DNA of 64,000 bases from Bradyrhizobium algeriense (GCF_036924595.1 NZ_JAZHRV010000001.1:1426001-1490000), one strand, 5' to 3'; counted from the first letter of the stretch, positions 9,004 to 17,291 are shown. Translations and numbers: made by a program. Notes: generated by a model from the letters alone, not told the origin.

Positions 9004-10605
9004 TCAGGGGTGGCCGCCGACCACGCGACGGATGATAGCTGCGGCATCTGTCACATCGCCGTCCGACACCCAGGCGACAAACTGATCGGGCCGGACCAGA
9101 ATCAGCGTCGCCTGGTAGAATTTTCGCACTTCCGCGCTGTCGTCCCTGATCAGCGTGAGCGGCACTCCGCTCGCTTCGGCCGCGGACCTGATTTCAGTGA
9201 CGGCAGCGTCCGGCGCGCCGAGATCGAGCAGCGTAAAACCGGCGCCCAGTTCCTCGAAGACATTGCGGCTAGATGCGAGCTGGCGCGGCGCCAGGTGATG
9301 TCCGGCCCGGGCTGCGAATTCATGCGACCCGATCGCGCTGCAGGTGGCATCTGGCTGACCCGCGACGATGGAGGAGCCCTCGTAATTCGGCTCGAACGAA
9401 TTGACCTCGGAACGCGCACCGGACGAGCGCGCCAGCCATTCGGCTTCAAATGCAGCCTTGTCGATCGCGGGATCGAATTTGGCCAAAAACTCCCTGTCGC
9501 TCTGGATCGCCTTCTCGATAAAGTCCCGCGCGGTCGAGGCGAACACCGGCCGCCGTTCCTCGCCGTAGGAATCCAGGAGATGTGCTCCGGCCCAGCCTTG
9601 CAGCGCCGCGGCAAGCTTCCAGCCGAGATTGGCGGCGTCTTCGAGGCCGGTGTTGATGCCGTAGCCGCCATAGGGCGGATGGCTATGCGCAGCGTCGCCG
9701 GCGATGAGGACGCGCCCGATGCTATATTGATCTGATATCGCGACGCGCAGATCCCAGAAGCCGATGTGCTCGAATTCGACGTCAAACTCCTCGCCGACCG
9801 CCGAATACAGATAGCGGGGAAAATCGAAATTGTCTTTGGTGGTGCCGAGCGGCACCGGCGCGTGGAAGAACCAGGTGCTGCCGAGATCGACGCGGCCGAA
9901 GAACTTCCAGTAGCCCTCTAGCTCCGGATGCAGCACATTGTAGAATGACTTGTTGGGAAAGCGCTCGAGCAACTTGTGCAGACCGGTCGAGCGGAACACC
10001 AGCAGCACCATCAGCCGGTCGTGGTCGGTCAGGGTCTGTGTGATGCCAGTGGCCTCGCGCACCAAAGAGCGACTGCCGTCACAGCCGACCACATAATCCG
10101 CCCGCAATGTGCGACGACGGTCGCTGTTGCGCTCGGCCACTGTCACCTGCACGCCATCCGTGTCCTGCTCGATGCCGGAAGCGCTCCAGCCGTATATAGT
10201 CTCGACACCTTGCAACTGGCTCAGGCGCTGCCGCAGCACCGCTTCGGTGGCATATTGCGGCAGCCGTTCGTTGTCGGTGAAGTAGTAGGGCCGCACCAGC
10301 TCGCGCTGCAGCCAGTCATATCTGTAGCCGCTTAGCAGCGTGCCGTACGACGTCATGCCGCCGATGCCGTAGTCGCGCGGGATGGTCCGCGCCGCGCGAA
10401 GCTCCGCCTCCGCGCCCCAGAAGTAAAAGTGCTCAAGGGTACGCTGGGTCAGGTTCTGACCCTTCGGGATCGGTTGCGGACTATTGTAGCGCTCGACCAG
10501 AACGCACCTGACACCACGCTGGCCGAGATCGATCGCAAGACCAAGACCGACCGGCCCGCCTCCGACGATGACGACTTGCGCTGGGGATTCGGTGGGCGTG
10601 CTCAT
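9004..10605 (-). CDS. FAD-dependent monooxygenase (PheA/TfdB family)
   Basis: Second flavin hydroxylase of the locus, 533 residues, only distantly similar to the one at 4507. GGGPVG at residues 15-20 binds the ADP part of FAD. VGCDGSRSLVRE and LIAGDAAHSHPPYGGYGIN are the NAD(P)H and FAD-ribityl motifs. The C-terminal segment (LILVRPDQFVAWVSDG) is the thioredoxin-like domain of this family. Start placed at 10605; an in-frame start 18 codons upstream is possible. As first gene of the minus-strand run it lies just downstream of the palindrome at 10695-10717, so it probably leads an IclR-controlled operon. Confidence 0.85.
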   Translation of the reverse strand: MSTPTESPAQVVIVGGGPVGLGLAIDLGQRGVRCVLVERYNSPQPIPKGQNLTQRTLEHFYFWGAEAELRAARTIPRDYGIGGMTSYGTLLSGYRYDWLQRELVRPYYFTDNERLPQYATEAVLRQRLSQLQGVETIYGWSASGIEQDTDGVQVTVAERNSDRRRTLRADYVVGCDGSRSLVREATGITQTLTDHDRLMVLLVFRSTGLHKLLERFPNKSFYNVLHPELEGYWKFFGRVDLGSTWFFHAPVPLGTTKDNFDFPRYLYSAVGEEFDVEFEHIGFWDLRVAISDQYSIGRVLIAGDAAHSHPPYGGYGINTGLEDAANLGWKLAAALQGWAGAHLLDSYGEERRPVFASTARDFIEKAIQSDREFLAKFDPAIDKAAFEAEWLARSSGARSEVNSFEPNYEGSSIVAGQPDATCSAIGSHEFAARAGHHLAPRQLASSRNVFEELGAGFTLLDLGAPDAAVTEIRSAAEASGVPLTLIRDDSAEVRKFYQATLILVRPDQFVAWVSDGDVTDAAAIIRRVVGGHP

Positions 10606-10694
10606 CTTGGCTTCTTGCGATTGGCGTGAGTCGTCCGCCCGGCGATGGGCCGCGGGCACGGCGAAATGAAATCAGGACCGTCGCCAAGTCAAGG

Positions 10695-10717
10695 ATAATC
10701 TCATAATGTAAGATTAT
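10695..10717. promoter_or_regulatory. candidate IclR operator 1
   Basis: Perfect inverted repeat, ATAATCT, a 9-base spacer, then AGATTAT. It lies about 90 bases before the first catabolic gene (start 10605) and just after the iclR stop codon. It matches the site at 11612 in 18 of 23 positions, sharing the core AATCTCATA.TG..AGATT. A shared palindrome of this size near an IclR gene is what an IclR operator looks like. Confidence 0.7.
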
Positions 10718-10720
10718 ACT

Positions 10721-11485
10721 TCATATTTTCGGCCTCACCGAGGCCTGATCCGCCGAGATCTGCAGCGCCACGCGCCGGACCTCGGCGCCGATCTGATCGA
10801 TCTGGGCGCCGGTCACGAGGTTGCCGGCAATGGTGACGCAGACACTGGCGATCGGGTAGTGCCGGTCGTCGAAGATCGGCGCAGCGATGCCGACCGCACC
10901 CGGCGTGACCTCGCCATAGGCGACGGCAAATCCGGCCTTGCGAACCTTCTTCAGGCTTTTCAGGACGTCGGCGGCAGTGTTGCCGAGGCCGACCGAGCGC
11001 AGGTCGGCGAGGTTGCGCTCGACCAGCGGCACCAGCCGCGGCCGCGGCAGCAGCGCCATGATCGAGCGCGCGATCGCGCCGCGCCCCAGCGGCATCGGCC
11101 GTCCGCGCGGATAGGAACTGATCGGGTTTTTGGTGGAGGATTCAGAGGCGACACAGAGGATCTTGTTGCCGTACCAGCGCAAAACCATGGCGGTGCAGGA
11201 ATGGGCCGCCGTCAGCTCTTTCAGATAGGGTACACCGTGCAGCACCAGCGGATCGGAGCGCCGCGTCAGATAATCCATCTCGACGACCTTGGGCCCCAGC
11301 GTGACGCCGGAATTGCGGGTCGACATCAGGAAGCCGGCATCTTTCAGGATCTTCAGATAGCGGTAGAGCGTCGGCCGGCTATAGCCGAGCTCGCGCATCA
11401 AATCCTCGGGCGTCCATTCCAGGCGCTCCTCGGAAAACACCTCGAGAACCGCCAGCACCCGTTCCAGGCTGTTCGTCGGCTTCAT
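10721..11485 (-). CDS. IclR-family transcriptional regulator
   Basis: 254 residues. An N-terminal winged helix-turn-helix (about 5-65, with MRELGYSRPTLYRYLKILKD) is followed by an IclR effector-binding domain (about 75-245, with GRPMPLGRGAIARSIMA). IclR proteins usually control nearby catabolic genes and respond to a pathway substrate. It lies between the minus-strand monooxygenase operon and a divergent receptor gene, and a matching palindrome lies on each side of it. This arrangement would allow autoregulation and control of both flanking units. Effector unknown. Confidence 0.9.
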   Translation of the reverse strand: MKPTNSLERVLAVLEVFSEERLEWTPEDLMRELGYSRPTLYRYLKILKDAGFLMSTRNSGVTLGPKVVEMDYLTRRSDPLVLHGVPYLKELTAAHSCTAMVLRWYGNKILCVASESSTKNPISSYPRGRPMPLGRGAIARSIMALLPRPRLVPLVERNLADLRSVGLGNTAADVLKSLKKVRKAGFAVAYGEVTPGAVGIAAPIFDDRHYPIASVCVTIAGNLVTGAQIDQIGAEVRRVALQISADQASVRPKI

Positions 11486-11611
11486 GCCTCAGGCCGCATG
11501 GTCTGACATCGCTCCACTTTCGGCTCGCGGCCTCGCACCTGCTTACGGCGATACTTTTCCGGTCTGACAGAATCAATCTTGAACTGGCGCGCGATCAGCG
11601 CATAATACATC

Positions 11612-11634
11612 AAAATCTCATATTGAGAGATTTT
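11612..11634. promoter_or_regulatory. candidate IclR operator 2
   Basis: Perfect inverted repeat, AAAATCTC, a 7-base spacer, then GAGATTTT, in the divergent region between iclR (start 11485) and the receptor gene (start 11686). Same 23-base frame and core as the site at 10695. It probably controls the receptor gene, iclR, or both. Confidence 0.7.
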
Positions 11635-11685
11635 GTTAGGATGTAACCGCGGGCGGACCACCCGCTGGCATGAACGGGGGATATC

Positions 11686-12678
11686 GTGGCGACCGATTCC
11701 GCAAGTTGCACGCATTCGCGCCGCACGGTGCTGGGAATCTTGGCCGCGGCCTTTGCCGCAATAACGCCAAGCCTGGCCCAGGGGCAGTCGCAGCAAACAA
11801 TCCGGCTCAACGTTCCGTTCTCGCCAGGCACAGGGCCCGATCTACTCGCGCGTATCCTCAGTGAGGAATTGCGGCAGCGCTGGAACCAACCTGTCATCGT
11901 GGAGAACAAGGCTGGTGCGAGCGGCAACATTGGCACGGATGCAGCGGCGCGCGCTGCTCCGGATGGCAACACGCTTCTAGTGACCGTCAATACTTTTGTG
12001 ATGAATGCGAGCCTTTATCGCTCGATCCCGTACGATCCAGAGAGGAGCTTCGCGCCGATCGTGGAGATCGCGACCGGCGTTCTTGCGCTCGTTGTGCATC
12101 CTTCGATCAACGTCAACAACTTCCCTGAACTGATCGCAGTTGCTCGCAGCAAGCCGGGCGAGATCAACTATGCTTCCCCGGGTCGGGGAACACCGCAGCA
12201 TCTCGCCATGGAGCTCCTGAAGCTGACGGCGAAAATCAACCTGACACACATTCCTTATCCGGGTTCTGCGGGCGCCGTGAAAGATCTCGCGGGCGGACAT
12301 GTCTCAGCCATGTTCTTGCCGATCCATACCGCGCTTCCTCTCGCGGAAGCGGGGCAAATCCGTATCCTAGCCGTCGGCAGCCAAGCTCGGGCGCCGCAGG
12401 CGATGCATGTGCCGACGTTGGCGGAACTTGGCGTGACCGATTTCGATGTCGATTTGTGGTATGGCGTTCTTGTTCCGGTCGATACACCGAAAGCGATCGT
12501 TGACCGCTACAATGCGGTTTTCAACGAGATACTGGCGCAGCCTGGCGTTCGGGCCGTACTCGACAAGCAAGGCTTGATCGCTCAAGGCGGCTCGCCTGAG
12601 CGCCTGGCAGAACTGATCGCCAGGGACCGCATGCGCTGGGCCAAAGTCGTCAAGGATGCCCAGATCACTTCAGAATAG
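11686..12678 (+). CDS. Bug/TctC-family periplasmic solute receptor
   Basis: 330 residues with a GTG start behind GGGGGA. The leader contains SRRTVLGILAAAFAA, a twin-arginine-like signal. The mature part has the family motifs PFSPGTGPDLLARIL, VIVENKAGASGNIG and APDGNTLL. It is divergent from the IclR gene and lies 52 bases after operator 2, so it is probably induced by the pathway substrate. It is not a close duplicate of the receptor at 6191. The monooxygenase gene at 12802 follows on the same strand and may be co-transcribed. Confidence 0.85.
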   Translation: MATDSASCTHSRRTVLGILAAAFAAITPSLAQGQSQQTIRLNVPFSPGTGPDLLARILSEELRQRWNQPVIVENKAGASGNIGTDAAARAAPDGNTLLVTVNTFVMNASLYRSIPYDPERSFAPIVEIATGVLALVVHPSINVNNFPELIAVARSKPGEINYASPGRGTPQHLAMELLKLTAKINLTHIPYPGSAGAVKDLAGGHVSAMFLPIHTALPLAEAGQIRILAVGSQARAPQAMHVPTLAELGVTDFDVDLWYGVLVPVDTPKAIVDRYNAVFNEILAQPGVRAVLDKQGLIAQGGSPERLAELIARDRMRWAKVVKDAQITSE

Positions 12679-12801
12679 CTTGAACGAGACTCTCCGGGGC
12701 TTTTTCTTGCCCATGTCGACCTTGAGTCAAAAGCTGGCTTAGGAGGAACGGCTGTTTTTGGCGACGGTCCTGCTGGCATCCATAAGAAAGAGTAGCAAGC
12801 T

Positions 12802-14007
12802 GTGAAAAATGCCGGAAAACCCAAAATCATCGTAGCCGGCGGCGGCATAGGCGGGCTGACGGCGGCGCTTTCCCTCATCAAGCGTGGCTTCGAGGTCGAG
12901 ATTTACGAGCAGGCGCAGATCCTTCAGGAGATCGGGGCCGGTGTGCAGATCAGCGCCAACGGCATGCTTGTCCTTCACGAACTCGGCCTCGCTACTCGCG
13001 TCATGGAAGAGGCCGCGCATCCGGAGCGGCGTGAAATTCGGATGTGGAATACCGGCCAAGCATGGACCGCTTTCGATCTCGGCGCCGTGTCGGTGCAGAC
13101 CTATGGTCACCCCTACGTCACGATGTTCCGGCCGGACCTGCTGGGTATCCTGTCGGATGCGGTGACGACGGCTGTCCCCGGCGCACTTCGTCTGGGACAT
13201 AGGACTGTCGGATGCGAGACCGTAGGAGCGCGCGTAATCCTGCGGTTCGACGACGGCAGCACCGCCGAAGGCGACGCGCTGATTGGCGCCGACGGAATCC
13301 ACTCCGTGATCCGTGCAGGACTGCATGGCTCGGACAACGCTGAATTCACGGGTCTCGTTGCATGGCGCGGCGTCATCCCGATGGCGGACCTGCCGCCCCG
13401 CCTAGCACGTTCAGTCTCGTCGAACTGGGTCGGGCCCGGCCGACACGTCGTGCAGTATCCCTTGCGGCGCGGAACGCTGATGAACTTCGTAGGCGTCGTC
13501 GAACGCGAGGACTGGCACGAAGAGTCCTGGACGACGCCGGGTTCGCATGCGGACATGCTCGCCGACTTCGCTGGATGGCATGAAGACGTACAGACGCTCA
13601 TCGCAGCCATTCCCCAGCCTTATCTCTGGGCATTGAAACTGCGCCGTCCTCTTCCGTCGTGGTCGGTGGGTCGCGTCACGCTGCTCGGCGACGCTTGCCA
13701 TCCGACACTGCCGTTCCTCGCACAAGGCGCCGTCATGGCGATCGAGGACGGCTACATCCTGTCTCGAGCGCTCGAGGCGCACGGCATGGACGTTGCCGCG
13801 GCATTCCGCGCCTATGAATCGGCGAGGTACGAACGCACATCCCGCGTCGTCAACGGATCGGCCGACAACACGAAACGCTTTCACAATCCATTGCTGGGAG
13901 ATCCGGCGACGGCGCAGGCCTATGTGGAGCGCGAGTGGGCGGAAGACCGCCTGCGGGAGCGTTACGACTGGATGTACAGATACGATGCTACCGCCGTCCC
14001 CGTGTGA
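12802..14007 (+). CDS. FAD-dependent hydroxylase, salicylate / 3-hydroxybenzoate 6-hydroxylase type
   Basis: 401-residue single-component flavoprotein hydroxylase related to NahG and 3-hydroxybenzoate 6-hydroxylase. The FAD motif GGGIGG is at 13-18, followed by the family segment EIGAGVQISANGMLVL. LIGADGIHSVIR is the second motif, and LLGDACHPTLPFLAQGAVMAIEDG binds the flavin ribityl chain. Length is normal for the family. The start is GTG. With the two larger monooxygenases and the ThDP enzyme it strongly suggests degradation of an aromatic acid. The exact substrate cannot be read. Confidence 0.85.
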   Translation: MKNAGKPKIIVAGGGIGGLTAALSLIKRGFEVEIYEQAQILQEIGAGVQISANGMLVLHELGLATRVMEEAAHPERREIRMWNTGQAWTAFDLGAVSVQTYGHPYVTMFRPDLLGILSDAVTTAVPGALRLGHRTVGCETVGARVILRFDDGSTAEGDALIGADGIHSVIRAGLHGSDNAEFTGLVAWRGVIPMADLPPRLARSVSSNWVGPGRHVVQYPLRRGTLMNFVGVVEREDWHEESWTTPGSHADMLADFAGWHEDVQTLIAAIPQPYLWALKLRRPLPSWSVGRVTLLGDACHPTLPFLAQGAVMAIEDGYILSRALEAHGMDVAAAFRAYESARYERTSRVVNGSADNTKRFHNPLLGDPATAQAYVEREWAEDRLRERYDWMYRYDATAVPV

Positions 14008-14017
14008 AATCGGTGCA

Positions 14018-14197
14018 ATGCTTCGCGCTGTCGTGGAGCGGCACCTGGAGAAGGTCGCACTCGCTGCAAAGAGCGCGCCCGGTTTCGACGTCGACCAGGC
14101 GCGGTCGGACGACAAGCGGGCATTGTGGACCTACGCCTTGCTCGATGCCCAGGGCGCCCCACCGCCATCGTCCGCGCGGTGGATCGTATCCGCATGA
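14018..14197 (+). CDS. possible 59-residue protein coupled to the next gene
   Basis: Short frame starting MLRAVVERHLEKVALAAKSA, 10 bases after the hydroxylase stop. Its stop overlaps the start of the next frame as ATGA, which suggests translational coupling. No motif recognised. It may be a small accessory protein of the catabolic operon or chance. No clear ribosome site. Confidence 0.35.
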   Translation: MLRAVVERHLEKVALAAKSAPGFDVDQARSDDKRALWTYALLDAQGAPPPSSARWIVSA

Positions 14198-14460
14198 CCT
14201 CCGATGGACTTTCGGAGGCCGACATCGAGGCCGTGCAGCGTCATTTGGCCATGCTTCAGAAGAACGCCCTTGTGCCGGCGAAGCATCATATCCTCCGGCA
14301 AATGATCGACGGCGTGGAGGCCCCGCCGACCGCCATGAATATGAGTGTGGCCCAAGGGACCTACTTCGACGGAATGAAACTTGCGCTGGCCGAGATCGAC
14401 CGTCGTTATGGCGGCCAGCGCGTCGAGGATGGCGGCTTGGAGCGATGGTCGATGATGTGA
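14194..14460 (+). CDS. hypothetical protein (88 aa) at the end of the catabolic operon
   Basis: Starts in the ATGA overlap at 14194; product MTSDGLSEADIEAVQRH... is soluble, with two probable helices and no recognised domain. Its position after the hydroxylase and the short frame at 14018 suggests co-transcription. I do not recognise the family. Confidence 0.4.
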   Translation: MTSDGLSEADIEAVQRHLAMLQKNALVPAKHHILRQMIDGVEAPPTAMNMSVAQGTYFDGMKLALAEIDRRYGGQRVEDGGLERWSMM

Positions 14461-14466
14461 TCTTCG

Positions 14467-14502
14467 ATAACGGAGACGTTCCGTATAACGGAGACGTTCC
14501 GT
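14467..14502. repeat. 18-bp perfect tandem duplication
   Basis: ATAACGGAGACGTTCCGT occurs twice head to tail. Each unit contains the near-palindrome GGAGACGTTCC. Noncoding, just after the gene ending at 14460. Confidence 0.85.
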
Positions 14503-14605
14503 ATCTCCACATTGCCAAAATTGAACGCAGGCGGATCAAGAAGGTCCAGTCCCAGCGCAACGTTCCGTTGCATCCGGAGGCACGGGTAGCGTCAATCGTT
14601 TTCCC

Positions 14606-14659
14606 GCCATCTCCCTTCACCCCGCCATCTCCCTTCACCCAGCCATCTCCCTTCACGAC
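14606..14659. repeat. three-copy 18-bp tandem repeat
   Basis: Unit GCCATCTCCCTTCACCCC starts at 14606, 14624 and 14642; the last copy diverges at its end. It has the same 18-base period as the repeat at 14467 but an unrelated sequence. No convincing coding frame covers it. Confidence 0.8.
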
Positions 14660-14723
14660 GAGGTCGTCCGGACGAGGTGTTCGGACAGGAATTAGGTCCG
14701 GAGTAACTATCGACCAACTCGCG

Positions 14724-15227
14724 CTATCGTCGGCGACGCCCTCTGGTTCGCGCCGCTTTCTTGGCGGCGGCAGAGCGGCCAGCGGCGCCTTTTGTCTTTA
14801 CGGCTTTCCTGGCTGCGGCAGAACGAGCTGAGGCGGTGCGGCGCGAGGCGGCACGACGCGTTTGCTTCGAGAGCGCGGTGCGCGACGCCGTGCTGCGCGG
14901 TTCGCGCTTAAGGACCCGTGACACGGCACGCGAGACGCGCGGTCGGCGTCGGGGCTTTCGCTTGCCCTGGCCTGCCTCATACGCGTACTCGGCGCTTTTG
15001 CGGGTGCTCGCCTTGGCCTTGCCTTTCCGTGGCGGGCGAAGAGCAACGCCTGCGCGCCTCGCTTTGGATAGGCCAATGGCAATGGCCTGCTGCGGCGATC
15101 TCGCCCCATGTTCGCCGCGGCGAACCTTGCGGATCTCCTCATGCACAAATTCGCCCGCCTGAGTGGTGGTTGATTTGCCCGCGCGCTTGTCCTTCCGGGC
15201 CTTCTCCACGGTTCGTCGCTCTGGCAT
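14724..15227 (-). CDS. DUF6496-type protein with histone H1-like basic tail
   Basis: 167 residues. The N-terminal half (TQAGEFVHEEIRKVRRGEHG, QAIAIGLSKARRAG) matches the small conserved domain of DUF6496 proteins common in rhizobia. From about residue 70 onward it is rich in Lys, Arg and Ala with repeats such as SAAARKAVKTKGAAGRSAAA, like histone H1 tails, so DNA or RNA binding is likely. The role is not established. A decayed copy of its C-terminal end lies at about 26946-27040. Confidence 0.75.
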   Translation of the reverse strand: MPERRTVEKARKDKRAGKSTTTQAGEFVHEEIRKVRRGEHGARSPQQAIAIGLSKARRAGVALRPPRKGKAKASTRKSAEYAYEAGQGKRKPRRRPRVSRAVSRVLKREPRSTASRTALSKQTRRAASRRTASARSAAARKAVKTKGAAGRSAAAKKAARTRGRRRR

Positions 15228-15447
15228 GACTATTCCTCCATAGTGCCCTCAAGCGTAACGCCGTACCTCGCAAAAGGTCCCTGAACGCTGCGCGGGGTGT
15301 GAACGCCGCAGCCGCGCCATTGCCTAACATGCCGCGCACGTGCTTATCGGAACAACATCGAGCAACTCTGGCCGATCCGGGCAGAGTCGGCGGCGCGACC
15401 TTGCGCGCAACTATTTCTCGCCTTCGAGTCAACCCATCACGAGATGC

Positions 15448-15792
15448 TCAGCGAGCACCGTCCAAGACCTCGGCAACTTCCAGGACCTCGGCAACTTCGT
15501 AAAGGTGTGGGTCAATTTGGTCGGTCAAATCGTCAAGCTTCCCCCAGACCTTGCGAAAATCCGGCGATTGGTGAGCCTGCTGCAGGAGTTGACGGTTTTG
15601 CCATTGGACGTAGTTGACAATGCGTCGTCCATCGAGACTGCGATGCAGGCTGATTGAGACAAAGCCCGGCTGGCGCGCCATGAAACGCGCTCGCTCTGCC
15701 ATCATTGACAGAACCTCAGCCTGCTTTTCCGGCTCGGCATCAACCACCGTGATCTGCGTGATCGTCTGAGTGTTGATCTGAATATTGGGCAT
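15448..15792 (-). CDS. antibiotic-biosynthesis-monooxygenase (ABM) domain protein
   Basis: 114 residues. Start at the ATG at 15792, preceded by GAAAGGAGAGACATC; an upstream in-frame ATG lacks a ribosome site. The ferredoxin-like ABM fold is indicated by a TQITVVDAEPEKQAEVLSMM segment and GFVSISLHRSLDGRRIVNYV followed by QW. Such proteins include quinone and haem-degrading monooxygenases, but many have unknown roles. The C-terminal residues EVAEVLEVAEVL come from a short tandem DNA duplication near 15465-15500. Confidence 0.8.
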   Translation of the reverse strand: MPNIQINTQTITQITVVDAEPEKQAEVLSMMAERARFMARQPGFVSISLHRSLDGRRIVNYVQWQNRQLLQQAHQSPDFRKVWGKLDDLTDQIDPHLYEVAEVLEVAEVLDGAR

Positions 15793-15869
15793 GATGTCTC
15801 TCCTTTCTCGGGCGATTTTCCGCCGCGCATCGCAGTGATCTGGCATTTCGGTAGTCTCGGATCCTGAAC

Positions 15870-16144
15870 TCATCGATCAATCTCTCCGGACACGATATCG
15901 AGCGATCCGATGATGGCGGAAACGTCGGCCAGCATGTGGCCGAGCCGGTCGAAATACGGCAGCGCCTGCAGATAGGTTTTGTGCTCGATAAGTTTTTCAG
16001 TGCCGCGACGGAGCAGGCCGATGTGGGGATAGACGCGCTGGACCACCTCGCCGTCAAGCTCCAGAACCAGGCGCAACACCCGTGTGCCGCCGGGTGTTGC
16101 GGTCCGAAATTGATCGTGAAATTGCGGAGCGCAGCCTCGGCCAT
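15870..16144 (-). pseudogene. nuoD: nuoD (complex I 49-kDa subunit) remnant
   Basis: The first frame gives [17 protein letters not shown], the start of NuoD. A one-base loss then shifts to a second frame with [15 protein letters not shown] and [20 protein letters not shown]. The text then jumps directly to [20 protein letters not shown], the extreme C-terminus of NuoD. About 300 internal residues are missing. Both ends of the gene survive, joined by a large internal deletion. No other nuo gene is nearby. Confidence 0.85.
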
Positions 16145-16519
16145 GCGGATTTCCTTCGCTTCGCTGGAACTGAAACGCCCGGGTACCTTCATCTGTTCCG
16201 CAAACGCGCCGACCGGCGGAACGTATGAAGTGTGGTCTTGTCTATTGCGCGATCGAAATGACGCCGATGCCGCGCAACAACGCTGAGCGTTTCGGCTTTG
16301 CACTGCGTGCGTCACCGGCCAGTCTGCGTGATGACTGTCGCGGGATATCGTACGCCAAAATGGCGCCGGCCTTTTACGGTCAGCGATTGACCAGCGGAAA
16401 GACTATACGGCGGCCGTGCCGCTCGCCGGCGAGCCAGGAACCCGCGTAGCGACCGCTCTAACGCTACTCCATCTGGAACTCGGGCACGCCCTGAGCATTA
16501 TGCTTTCGGCCACTCAAGC
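16145..16519. other. gap with no supported gene
   Basis: About 375 bases between the nuoD remnant and the phospholipase-like gene. Short frames on both strands show no recognisable product. It could include more of the decayed nuo region, but nothing can be aligned by eye. Confidence 0.4.
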
Positions 16520-17038
16520 ATGACGAGGCCTAATGCCATGTATCTCCGGCTGGAGCGTTCGTGCGTGGTTGTCGTCCTTTGCGCCTGTGTTGTCCTGACC
16601 GCAATGGCGGAAGCGCGATCTGGGGAATTTCACGGCAAGCAATCGATTGCTGGCGACGGCCGTCACATCGACTACGGCGGGCTGCTATTTCATGGCAATT
16701 ACTGTGGTCCGGGTAGCCGACCAGGAACTCGGCCTGTTGATGCTGTGGATGCTGCCTGTATGCGTCACGACGCCTGCGGGCGTTTCAATGCCCTCCCGAG
16801 CTGCGCCTGCAATGCGAGACTTCAATATGAAGCAGCAGCGATTGCGCGCAATCCCGCACAACGGCCGGATATTCAATTCCTGGCTTCCATCACGGCGGCC
16901 GGTGCTGGCTTATTGCTATGTCAGCCATCCTCACAAGTTTCTCGCGATCTGACCGGTTTTCCGGCGATTGATTCATATCGACTAAATGGATCTCAGGAAT
17001 GGAAACGCGGCCTAAGACATCATCATTTGACACGCTGA
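16520..17038 (+). CDS. secreted phospholipase A2-like protein
   Basis: 172 residues with an N-terminal hydrophobic signal (CVVVVLCACVVLTAMAEA). The core contains YCGPG (61-65), then RPVDAVDAACMRHDACGR with the His-Asp pair H83-D84, and a following CACN. This is the calcium-loop plus catalytic-helix pattern of phospholipase A2, with cysteines placed for disulfides. The likely role is hydrolysis of phospholipid acyl chains outside the cytoplasm. Start could also be the ATG at 16538. The bacterial PLA2 family is sparse, so activity is inferred from the motif only. Confidence 0.65.
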   Translation: MTRPNAMYLRLERSCVVVVLCACVVLTAMAEARSGEFHGKQSIAGDGRHIDYGGLLFHGNYCGPGSRPGTRPVDAVDAACMRHDACGRFNALPSCACNARLQYEAAAIARNPAQRPDIQFLASITAAGAGLLLCQPSSQVSRDLTGFPAIDSYRLNGSQEWKRGLRHHHLTR

Positions 17039-17057
17039 TCAGCGAAAGGTGGACATC

Positions 17058-17291
17058 ATGGCGACATGTGAAACCTGCGGCAACGACTACGACAAAGCCT
17101 TTCAGGTCACGATGAACGGCAAGGCACATACCTTTGATAGCTTCGAATGCGCCATTCATGCGCTCGCACCAACCTGCAATCATTGCGGAATCCGCATCGT
17201 CGGGCATGGCCTCGAGAAGGCCGGCACATTTTTTTGTTGCGAGCATTGTGCCGAAGGCGAAGGCGTTAAAGGTCTGCGCGATCGGATCTAG
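17058..17291 (+). CDS. small cysteine-rich (probable zinc-binding) protein
   Basis: 77 residues from the ATG at 17058, behind AAGGTGG. Cysteine pairs CETCGNDY, CNHCG and CCEHC, plus an FDSFECAIHAL segment, resemble treble-clef or TRASH-like metal knuckles. Probably a small zinc-binding protein; function unknown. It is 19 bases downstream of the phospholipase-like gene on the same strand and might be co-transcribed. Confidence 0.65.
   Translation: MATCETCGNDYDKAFQVTMNGKAHTFDSFECAIHALAPTCNHCGIRIVGHGLEKAGTFFCCEHCAEGEGVKGLRDRI

Noticed and set aside
7061..9735. Several 200-350-codon plus-strand frames across 7.0-9.7 kb
   Set aside because: Arg/Asp/Ala-rich, no family motif, and antisense to the ThDP enzyme and monooxygenase genes.
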